From Coxiellaceae bacterium (GTDB lineage Bacteria; Pseudomonadota; Gammaproteobacteria; Coxiellales; Coxiellaceae): 64,000 nucleotides of DNA. The translations under genes were made by a program, and so were the position numbers. Below, piece after piece: positions 8,417 through 15,259 of the stretch. The stretch is from the NCBI GenBank assembly GCA_029212885.1, contig JARGPC010000005.1:52731-116730 (forward strand), given 5' to 3'. The notes under the pieces were generated by a model that was given only the letters and a program-made list of their open reading frames with translations, made no database searches and was not told the origin of the DNA. How positions within the stretch are numbered: position 1 is the first letter of the stretch; each line of letters starts with the position of its first letter.

Positions 8417-9897
8417 TTACCGCTAGAGCTGCTGTTATCTAAATGAAACTGTTTCAACGTTTGTTGAGAAGCTTTATTTTTGGTTTGAGCAACACCTGTC
8501 AAGCTAGCAATTTCTTTATTCACTGCTTGCACTTGGGTATTAGCCAGTTGTTTCATGCCATTGACGGTTTCGATAGCGGTTAAGCCATTTACCATTAACA
8601 GTTTTTCGCGATCTAAATGTGCTTGTTGCATTTTGCTTAGAATTTCAGCTAATACATACAGGGTTTCTCTTTGCACAACGGCAGGAGAAGCAGTGCTCAT
8701 TGACTGATACCATTTTGAGCTATTAACGCGGTGATTAGCGATATAGTTTTCTACTTGCATTGGGCTAGCAGTGGTTTGAGGTTTTTTAGAGCCTTTCACA
8801 TAATTTTGTGTGGTGTATTGCGGAGGCAAATTAGCTTCTTGTGCTAGCTTTGCGCTTGGTGTGCGTTCAACCAGCATTTGGTTTAACAAATCAGTCACTA
8901 ATGAGCGTGATGCAACAATATTACGCACGGTCAGTTGATATTTTTGATAAGCCGTGCTGTTCTTTAATTTCAGAATGTCTTTTGCACGCACTGAAGATGG
9001 GCTACCTTTACCTTTTTTTGCTTTACTGGTATCGGCAACAGCAGCGGGTGCTAAGTTCTGCCAGTTGATATCGCTACCGATAGGGTTGGCAGCATCAGTT
9101 AAGTAGACTAAGTAAGCTTTGGCGGCGTTAGCGCTATAAGCATTTTGACCATTCGGGCCAGTATAGTAAGAGCCGTTATAGGGGCTGACAAATGTTGGCG
9201 CTGACATATAAGTGGTAAAGTTTTTCTTTGGCTTCATCACATCGTCTTTTTCACCTGATTGCAAATAGTCAGGATTATTACTGCTATCGGCATTTTCAGC
9301 GTCTTGCAAACTATTACCTGAAATAAATAACGTGTCATCGGCTGGTGTGCCCAGTGTTAGTTGGCTAACCAGCGCGGTGTTGGTTTGTGGTTTCAAGTCA
9401 AGCGTCGTATCTGTCTTGGGTGTGTCATTATTAGCAAATAACGCCTTTAAAAATTCATTTTGTGTTGAGTTGTCTTTGGGTGGGTTAATGATATTCACTG
9501 GCTTGCTCAACGTGGCAGCAACGTTTTTAGTTGTAGCTTGTGCTGCTTGATAATTAATGTAATTAGTGAGGGTGGTTTGTGATAATGGCACATTGGGTGT
9601 GCTGACATTACTGAAATTCGTTGTACCATCAGGTTGACTGAGTTTGGTACTAGCCGTATTGCTGTTTTCAACACCACTAAGGAACTGATCGACTTGATTG
9701 GTTAATGCCGTGGCTTTTTGTGCGGTAGCATGCAAGATGCCGTCTATATCAGCAAGAATTTTTGATTGTGCTTGGGCATTAGAGGATTGGCCACTTTGCG
9801 GTGCAGCAAATGCCACGCTGGTTGATAAGCCACCAGCAATGGCTGATATGATTAGTAGTGTTTTAATAGATGGTTTCATTTTTTTGTACTCGCTCAT
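8413..9897 (-). CDS. icmX: IcmX-like Dot/Icm periplasmic protein
   Basis: A 494-residue exported protein whose signal peptide ends near VAFAAPQ. It is rich in Ser, Thr, Gln and Asn with few hydrophobic runs. The more conserved-looking C-terminal third has SSKWYQSMSTASPAVVQRE, ETLYVLAEILSKMQQ and a final helical segment. I call it icmX from size (Legionella IcmX is ~466 residues), export signal and position as the last gene of the icmW transcript opposite icmV-dotA, the same arrangement as in Legionella and Coxiella. IcmX is periplasmic and linked to the DotA channel. The start may be 9897 or the ATG at 9879; neither has a strong ribosome site. The call rests on context more than on motifs. 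Confidence 0.7.
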   Translation of the reverse strand: MSEYKKMKPSIKTLLIISAIAGGLSTSVAFAAPQSGQSSNAQAQSKILADIDGILHATAQKATALTNQVDQFLSGVENSNTASTKLSQPDGTTNFSNVSTPNVPLSQTTLTNYINYQAAQATTKNVAATLSKPVNIINPPKDNSTQNEFLKALFANNDTPKTDTTLDLKPQTNTALVSQLTLGTPADDTLFISGNSLQDAENADSSNNPDYLQSGEKDDVMKPKKNFTTYMSAPTFVSPYNGSYYTGPNGQNAYSANAAKAYLVYLTDAANPIGSDINWQNLAPAAVADTSKAKKGKGSPSSVRAKDILKLKNSTAYQKYQLTVRNIVASRSLVTDLLNQMLVERTPSAKLAQEANLPPQYTTQNYVKGSKKPQTTASPMQVENYIANHRVNSSKWYQSMSTASPAVVQRETLYVLAEILSKMQQAHLDREKLLMVNGLTAIETVNGMKQLANTQVQAVNKEIASLTGVAQTKNKASQQTLKQFHLDNSSSSGN

Positions 9898-9910
9898 TCA
9901 TACTTATTAA

Positions 9911-10630
9911 TTAAAAGAATCGGCTACTTGAATTTGAATCCTTAAGGGATTCATTGCTGCCACCATTGTTATTGTTCTTAGGAGTTACATTAAATGGTGT
10001 CGGTGAATTAACCGTAGGCACATTACCTTTATCTGGTTGATCGGTAGTAATCGATTGTGATGATTTTTGTTTTGGTGGGGTATTCCACTGAATATTCGGT
10101 TGTGCTTGATGCGGTGCGGTATCGCTCACACTGGATGACGATGGATATGCGGGATTATTGTTCCAAGGCATTTTGCTTGCCTTTGAGGCACCAGAACTGA
10201 CATAGATAGCATCACGGTAAGCGATGCTTTTACAGCCAGTATCTACTTGTACTAAGTCGCCGCTGAGTTGTGCTAATTGTGCTGTATCATTTGGTGTTAA
10301 AGCTTGTCCACCTGCACAGTACCGAGAGACGAGCGGATAATAGTAAGCATTTTGTCCATTGGCCACTTTATTGGTGGCAGTAACGGCAAAATTACCTTTG
10401 GCTATGCTTTGATTGGATATTAAACTTTTGCAAATTTGGGGAATACTTTTCTCGCCAACTTCACTAGGCACCCCATTTTGTGCATAGCCTGGTAGGTTTT
10501 GAAAGGTCAAGCCAGAAATTCCTAGTACGGTTCCGCTAAAAGTGCAGGGGCTATTGCTATCTGCCAAAGCTGCAGTACTAGCACCAGCAACCATTACTGT
10601 TGCCAATGAGGTTAAAATAAGTTTACGCAT
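9911..10630 (-). CDS. Unknown exported protein between icmW and icmX
   Basis: A 239-residue protein from ATG 10630, which follows a clear GGAGG site and overlaps the icmW stop by 8 bases, so it is translationally coupled to icmW. A signal peptide (MRKLILTSLATVMVAGAS, cleavage near ALA-DS) is followed by a mature part with four Cys (CTFSG, QICKS, RYCAGG, TGCKS), possibly two disulfides. The last ~75 residues are a Pro/Gln/Asn/Ser-rich tail. I do not recognise a family. Its place in the icmW-icmX transcript suggests a periplasmic accessory of the DotA/IcmX part of the machine, which is inference. Confidence 0.85.
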   Translation of the reverse strand: MRKLILTSLATVMVAGASTAALADSNSPCTFSGTVLGISGLTFQNLPGYAQNGVPSEVGEKSIPQICKSLISNQSIAKGNFAVTATNKVANGQNAYYYPLVSRYCAGGQALTPNDTAQLAQLSGDLVQVDTGCKSIAYRDAIYVSSGASKASKMPWNNNPAYPSSSSVSDTAPHQAQPNIQWNTPPKQKSSQSITTDQPDKGNVPTVNSPTPFNVTPKNNNNGGSNESLKDSNSSSRFF

Positions 10631-11075
10631 ATCCGCTTTCCTCCAGCGCTTTTTGTATGAGTTTAAAGCGATCAGGTGCAAATACGCGACCTAGTAACCG
10701 CAAGCGTTCAAAAACTATGTTACGTCGTAAAAAAATACCGGCGACATCATCATCGCTGCTGGATACTTCTTCGGCATGCATCAGCACTTTGGCTGCGGCA
10801 CCCGGATAAGCGGTATCCATGCACATTAACATTCGCAGACCGCGACCGGTTTTGATCGAGGCAGCGAGTTTGATAATGGCGTCTTCCTGTTGAAGGTCGA
10901 TATTACCGATGTCTTCCATGGCTTGACCTAACTTATTAATGGCATCTTCCACTTCGGGATTGTCATCAACAGTCCAGTCTTCTACGCCTTCCATAAAGCA
11001 GATAACTCGATAAATAAGCGGGTCTTGATATTCTTTCCAGAACTGATGAACCGCGGCATGACTTAAATCAGGCAT
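10623..11075 (-). CDS. icmW: Dot/Icm chaperone-like adaptor IcmW
   Basis: A 150-residue acidic soluble protein; Legionella IcmW is 151. It opens MPDLSHAAVHQFWKEYQDP and continues VICFMEGVEDWTVDDNPEVEDAINKLGQAMEDIG, the characteristic IcmW start. IcmW pairs with IcmS as an adaptor that presents effectors to the DotL coupling complex in the cytosol. It is first in a minus-strand operon with the unknown exported protein and icmX, driven by the PmrA-like module at 11117-11149. The long non-coding gap to icmV on the other strand is shared regulatory space. Confidence 0.9.
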   Translation of the reverse strand: MPDLSHAAVHQFWKEYQDPLIYRVICFMEGVEDWTVDDNPEVEDAINKLGQAMEDIGNIDLQQEDAIIKLAASIKTGRGLRMLMCMDTAYPGAAAKVLMHAEEVSSSDDDVAGIFLRRNIVFERLRLLGRVFAPDRFKLIQKALEESGYA

Positions 11076-11116
11076 ATTTTTAGTCTCGGTATTTCATTTA
11101 CAAACAAGCTAACGTT

Positions 11117-11149
11117 AGGTTAGCCCTCGGAGGTTAAGAAAATCTTAAC
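11117..11149 (-). promoter_or_regulatory. PmrA-like box and -10 for the icmW operon
   Basis: Read on the minus strand, GTTAA (11149-11145), six bases GATTTT, then CTTAA end at 11134. Eight bases later comes a 9-mer ending TAACCT (11117). The same 5-6-5-8-9 geometry recurs before all five dotA genes, the icmR-like gene and icmC. The -10 is the weakest of the set. Confidence 0.65.
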
Positions 11150-11351
11150 AGATCACCTCGGAAAAACCAATTTATCAACCAGAGGAATGGATGCAATTAG
11201 AGCAATATTTAGCCTTTAATTAGTGGCTTAAACGCGTTAAAGGCCGCTGCAGTGGGGTGTTGTCGATAGGTTCAAAATTAGTCAATTGTTTCGGTTTTTG
11301 ATAGAATGTGATTACATTTTGAGACGAACTACAAGTTGGAGAAATCATCTC

Positions 11352-11807
11352 ATGTTAAAAGGTATCAAGAAAGCAGTCGGATCTCGTTTTAATGTTAAAC
11401 AATGGATTGGTTATAATCACCTGAAAGATTCAGCCAAGTTTATTGGTGACACTTACAGTGATTTATCCCCTAAAAAAGAAAAAGAGCGTCGCAAGCGTCA
11501 AAATAAGAACCTCAGCTTTGAGGAGATGATGCAAATGAACCGCATGACGGATAAAGATGTTGAAAAAGGCATCATTAGTCAGCGTAATGCTTGTTTATTA
11601 TTTGCTGCGTTTTCTGTATTGCCAGTGGGCTATGCCATCTACCTATTTATGGTTGGTTTAATTCTAGGCGGTATGGTGAGCTTCTTAGGTGGTGTATTAT
11701 TTTTGGCCTACGCATTCCGTTACCGTGTTGGTATGTACCAATATAAGCACCGTGTCGTGACTGTTGATCCTAAAGTGGTGCTAAAAGAGCTATTTCATTT
11801 TAGCTAA
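11352..11807 (+). CDS. icmV: Dot/Icm inner-membrane protein IcmV
   Basis: A 151-residue protein, exactly the length of Legionella IcmV, when started at ATG 11352, which follows GGAG. A basic N-terminal half (GSRFNVKQWIGYNHLKDSAK, then a KEKERRKRQNK cluster) precedes two transmembrane helices at about residues 82-102 and 104-124. It ends in a basic C-terminus. The longer reading from 11286 lacks a ribosome site. It lies in the icmV-(acp)-dotA order typical of Dot/Icm region I and is divergent from icmW. No PmrA-like module was found directly in front of it on the plus strand. Confidence 0.88.
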   Translation: MLKGIKKAVGSRFNVKQWIGYNHLKDSAKFIGDTYSDLSPKKEKERRKRQNKNLSFEEMMQMNRMTDKDVEKGIISQRNACLLFAAFSVLPVGYAIYLFMVGLILGGMVSFLGGVLFLAYAFRYRVGMYQYKHRVVTVDPKVVLKELFHFS

Positions 11808-11872
11808 ACCCCGCGATTCTGTTACACTATATATATCAATATATCCGTTATGGCATATAAAGGAGAGGCCTC

Positions 11873-12163
11873 ATGGAGCAAGACCAAGTATTTAAGCTGA
11901 TTGCAGAGCACCTCGGTGTTGAGGTGGAGAAGATTAAGCTAGATTCCGATTTTGAAAAAGACTTAGATGCTGACTCATTAGATACAGCTGATCTTTTTTT
12001 GGCCGTTAAGGAAGAGTTTGGTGTGCGTATGAAGGAAGAGGAAATCATTAAGATTAAAACGGTTCGTAATTTAATTGATATGTTAGACAAGCACTCTAAG
12101 AAGAAAGGCCGTAAAAAAACAGCCAAAAAAACCACTAAAAAAGTGACTAAAAAGGACAAGTAG
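11873..12163 (+). CDS. Acyl carrier protein with lysine-rich tail
   Basis: A 96-residue ACP. The phosphopantetheine site is DADSLDTAD, with the modified Ser in DSL near residue 38, inside a normal four-helix ACP core of ~75 residues. The last ~22 residues are a Lys/Thr tail (KKGRKKTAKKTTKK and onward) that normal AcpP lacks. AAAGGAGAG lies just before the ATG. It sits between icmV and the first dotA rather than in a fatty-acid gene cluster, so it is probably a second, specialised ACP. Possible roles are delivering acyl groups to a membrane protein of the system or binding a secretion component. I see no acyltransferase next to it. Confidence 0.88.
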   Translation: MEQDQVFKLIAEHLGVEVEKIKLDSDFEKDLDADSLDTADLFLAVKEEFGVRMKEEEIIKIKTVRNLIDMLDKHSKKKGRKKTAKKTTKKVTKKDK

Positions 12164-12319
12164 GCCACTTGCTACTATTTTAATTTTCTATTTCTACGAT
12201 ATATAAAAATTTATAATTCGATTTTATCAATAGTACAATATTCGTAATATACTGAATAATAACTAATAAATCTTTCAGCCAATATGGCCGCGATTCACTA
12301 TTTTTGAATTTTCGTTAAC

Positions 12320-12363
12320 CTTAATGATCTCTTAAGGAATCCTTAACCCTATCGCCATAGCAT
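12320..12363 (+). promoter_or_regulatory. Triple CTTAA array and -10 upstream of dotA1
   Basis: CTTAA occurs at 12320, 12331 and 12342, exactly 11 bases apart. The last pair is followed by eight bases and CCATAGCAT (12355-12363), giving a -10 of TAGCAT. The rest of the 302-base gap before dotA1 is AT-rich. Near its end an 11-codon ORF (12434-12466) overlaps the dotA1 start as TAATG but has no ribosome site. Confidence 0.72.
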
Positions 12364-12465
12364 GAGTGTGTGTGTATTTGAGAGCGGAGACTCAGTCTGT
12401 AATGCGGTGGACGGTATTACGGTTTCACTCAGGATGAGTAGGGCATTTGTGTGGAGAATGAGATA

Positions 12466-15000
12466 ATGAAACGCATCCTGTGTGGTCTAGGTTTGTGGTG
12501 CGCTTATGTTTTTGCTTTTGCGGGCAATAGCGATACGGGCAATTTCACCGATAGTTCAATTGCATCAACTGATGTATCAATGCGTTATTTAAGCCAGCTG
12601 TTTGGCAATGTATCGGGCGCATTGCCCGGCTCAGGCAGCGATTTATTGGGGCATATATTCTATGTGCTTAACCAGGGGATTATGGTGGTGGCCGCGGTAT
12701 GGCTGCTGTTTACCATTTTCAACATGGTGTTAAATGCGGGCCTTGAGGGTTCATTTAATAACCCACAAAAGAAAGGTGTGATGATTATGTTCCGTATCGC
12801 CGTTGGTTTGGCGTTATTGGTGCCTAGCAGCAACAGCGGCTATTCAGCGATACAGACCATTATGATGAAAATCGTGGTGCAGGGCGTACGATTGGCCGAT
12901 GAGATGTGGGATTACAGTTTAGATTATTTGGCTAATGGCGGTTTGATTTATGCGGCGCCGGGCAAGGGGCAATTGACGATGGACCAATTAAAGCCTTATA
13001 TGGATGTGAATGGTAAGAATCAGCCGATGGGTATTGTGCAGCAGGTGTATAACTCTGAAGTCTGCATGTATTTAAGTAATCGTTACAACAAGTTAAAAAG
13101 TGATTCAAATGTCATGGCTAAAAATGCGGTGCAAAGTCCGTACCGTATGATTAGCGTGCAACCGTTCTCTAATAAGGATGGATCGGTATTTGATGGTGCG
13201 GTATTTTTTCCGGGTTATGGCGACTATACGCCTTATAGTCCTACAGGTCGTTCATCTAACCCTAAAATGTATGCGCAATCATGTGGTTGGGTGGTACCTA
13301 CTAATAAGTCGAGTGATAGCAAAATGCAGTTGATGCAGTATCAAGAAAGTTTTGCCGCGTTGAATCAATTAGCCATCGATCTGATGCCGTTAGCCAAGCG
13401 ACAAGCGAATAGCGTGCCATTAGGCAGTCAGCAGCCAACGACGACAACCATGCTACCTACCGCGGGTGGGCAGGTGTTATCGAACGCGGTGTTGGATTAC
13501 ATGACACAGATTAAACCTTATGCTAACTACCTGCATAGTCAAACACAAAAATCGGTAAAAGCATTTGTGCCGAATGCAAAAAAACAAGGTTGGTTTGCTG
13601 CCGGTAATTTTTATTGGGATTTGGCACGCTTAAATGATGCGATGAATGCCGCCACGGACTTAAGTGGCTATACACCGATTCCCAATCGCGCTAAAAGCAT
13701 GCCAGCCGAGTTGTCGAATGCTATTGCTTTAGCGAATAACAGCTTGGGTGATGGAGCAACTACATCGATTTGGGGCAGTGGTATTAATAATTTAAAAAAA
13801 TATACCGCAGGTTTAAACAGTGGTGATGTGCAAGCTTCAACTGCAGTTGGTGACTCAGGTAATGATTATAGAAGTACTAAGTTTGCTACAGGTGGTATTG
13901 ATTTCGCTTGGATTATTCAAACAGCTTTTAGTGATGTGGTGACAAAGTTTGTTGGTATGACATCAAACCCGGCGGCAAGCACGTTTTATGATCCATTGGA
14001 TTTTGTTCAGGGCTTGGGTCGTTCTTGTTTGGAATCTGCAGGCTCGATTTGGGCGACTGTGATGGGAGCGATTGTCGGTCTGTCTGTTGTAAGTGGTATT
14101 TGTACTGCCGCATTACCGGGTGGAACGATTACACAGGCAGTTGTTAGTTGGATGACACCGTTATGGACGATGTCAGCGACGGGTATGTTTGTTGCCGGCT
14201 TTATGTTGACGTTTTATGCGCCGTTATATCCTTACTTGTTATTCTTGTTTGGTGCGATTGGCTGGTTATTGTATGTGGTGGAGTCGATGGTGGCCGCTCC
14301 GTTAGTGTGTTTTGGTATGACACATCCGGAGGGCCATGACTTTATGGGCCGCGCAGAACAAGCGATGATGTTAGCGTTAGGCGTTTTTTTAAGACCGGTA
14401 TTGATGGTGATTGGTTTTATGGTCGCTATATTAATGTCTTATATTGGTTTCTCCATTGTTAACTACGGTTTCGGTCAAATCCTCACATCGGCGTTTGGTG
14501 GTTTAGCAAGTGGTAATTTTGGTGATGGTAGCCAGCACCCAGCACCGATGGATGCCATTTGGACGGTCGTTACCGGTAGTGTGAATAGCAATCAAGGAAC
14601 GCATTTTACTGGACATGACTTATCTGATTTTTTGTTAATTCCTTTATTAATGATTGCTTATGGTTTGATCGTGATTGAAGTGGTGAATCAGTGTTTTAGT
14701 ATGATTCATCAATTACCAGACACGGTATTGCGTTGGATAGGCATGGCACCACAACAAGACCAAACGGAGCGTTACGCCCAAGCGATTAAGAGCGGTGTGC
14801 AAAGTGGCGCACAAGAAGGCTCACGTGGTGCAGGGCAGGGTGTTACCGGTGTCGGCGGAGTTGGTACTATTGGTGGCCGGAATGCTAAGCAATTGGCTAA
14901 TTTTCTGGGGCCTGAGCAAAAGATGCAAAAAGCAAATGCTGGTGGTGATGCTGGCGGTGATGCGGGCGGTGCGGCCGCGGCGGGAGGCGCGGCGGCGTAA
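12466..15000 (+). CDS. dotA: DotA paralogue 1, polytopic Dot/Icm membrane protein
   Basis: An 844-residue DotA. A signal peptide ends near FAFAGN. Two early hydrophobic segments follow (about 55-85 and 100-120, with IAVGLALLVPSS). A large extracytoplasmic region of ~400 residues leads to a C-terminal bundle of about six helices with the invariant block APLVCFGMTHPEGHDFMGR and VVNQCFSMIHQLPDTVLRW. The tail is Gly/Ala-rich. DotA is essential for the Legionella translocation pore and is itself released by the system. ATG 12466 is preferred over GTG 12451 because a GGAG lies nine bases before it. The TGGIDFAWIIQ motif precedes the helix bundle. It is closest to copy 5 in the segment GWLLYVVE and in the ending APQQDxTERYAQ. 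Confidence 0.93.
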   Translation: MKRILCGLGLWCAYVFAFAGNSDTGNFTDSSIASTDVSMRYLSQLFGNVSGALPGSGSDLLGHIFYVLNQGIMVVAAVWLLFTIFNMVLNAGLEGSFNNPQKKGVMIMFRIAVGLALLVPSSNSGYSAIQTIMMKIVVQGVRLADEMWDYSLDYLANGGLIYAAPGKGQLTMDQLKPYMDVNGKNQPMGIVQQVYNSEVCMYLSNRYNKLKSDSNVMAKNAVQSPYRMISVQPFSNKDGSVFDGAVFFPGYGDYTPYSPTGRSSNPKMYAQSCGWVVPTNKSSDSKMQLMQYQESFAALNQLAIDLMPLAKRQANSVPLGSQQPTTTTMLPTAGGQVLSNAVLDYMTQIKPYANYLHSQTQKSVKAFVPNAKKQGWFAAGNFYWDLARLNDAMNAATDLSGYTPIPNRAKSMPAELSNAIALANNSLGDGATTSIWGSGINNLKKYTAGLNSGDVQASTAVGDSGNDYRSTKFATGGIDFAWIIQTAFSDVVTKFVGMTSNPAASTFYDPLDFVQGLGRSCLESAGSIWATVMGAIVGLSVVSGICTAALPGGTITQAVVSWMTPLWTMSATGMFVAGFMLTFYAPLYPYLLFLFGAIGWLLYVVESMVAAPLVCFGMTHPEGHDFMGRAEQAMMLALGVFLRPVLMVIGFMVAILMSYIGFSIVNYGFGQILTSAFGGLASGNFGDGSQHPAPMDAIWTVVTGSVNSNQGTHFTGHDLSDFLLIPLLMIAYGLIVIEVVNQCFSMIHQLPDTVLRWIGMAPQQDQTERYAQAIKSGVQSGAQEGSRGAGQGVTGVGGVGTIGGRNAKQLANFLGPEQKMQKANAGGDAGGDAGGAAAAGGAAA

Positions 15001-15012
15001 TGTACGATGGGT

Positions 15013-15034
15013 TGGCTTGCGTTTACGCAAGCCA
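15013..15034 (+). terminator. Hairpin after dotA1 without T-run
   Basis: A perfect palindrome TGGCTTGCGT/ACGCAAGCCA lies 12 bases after the dotA1 stop and is not followed by a T-run. It may stabilise the mRNA end or be a weak terminator. Confidence 0.45.
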
Positions 15035-15107
15035 GCACCATAGGGTTTCTTATCTAATCTTATTCTATTACCTATGCTTATATATTAATAATCCACCCTT
15101 CTAGAAA

Positions 15108-15140
15108 CTTAATGTTCTCGTAATATTCGACTCTTATACT
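15108..15140 (+). promoter_or_regulatory. PmrA-like box and -10 upstream of dotA2
   Basis: CTTAA (15108-15112), TGTTCT, CGTAA (15119-15123), eight bases, then TCTTATACT (15132-15140) with -10 TATACT. The geometry is identical to the other dotA promoters. The expected transcript start is about 15147, some 113 bases before the ATG. Confidence 0.72.
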
Positions 15141-15201
15141 TAATAGTATTAATTATATACACATTCGCATTTATTATGCTTGCGTTGTGTGAGATATACC
15201 G

Positions 15202-15234
15202 TGCCCCTTATCTGGATGATTGAGGGGCATTTTT
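15202..15234 (+). terminator. Terminator-like hairpin inside the dotA2 leader
   Basis: TGCCCCT (15202-15208) pairs with AGGGGCA (15223-15229) and is followed by five T. It lies downstream of the predicted dotA2 promoter and only 25 bases before the dotA2 ATG. It could therefore act as an attenuator, or could stop read-through from dotA1. Confidence 0.55.
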
Positions 15235-15259
15235 AAACTATTGCAGAGGTTGTTGTGTT

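Noticed and set aside
11150..11351. PmrA-like module on the plus strand for icmV
   Set aside because: TTTAA and CTTAA at 11216-11232 have the wrong spacing (7) and no fitting -10.
12434..12466. Eleven-codon leader ORF ending at the dotA1 start (TAATG)
   Set aside because: There is no ribosome site before its ATG; kept only as a remark in the dotA1 promoter entry.
14772..15041. Overlapping antisense and shifted frames at the end of dotA1 (Pro/Ala- or Arg-rich)
   Set aside because: They are shadows of the GC-rich Gly/Ala tail codons of dotA1.
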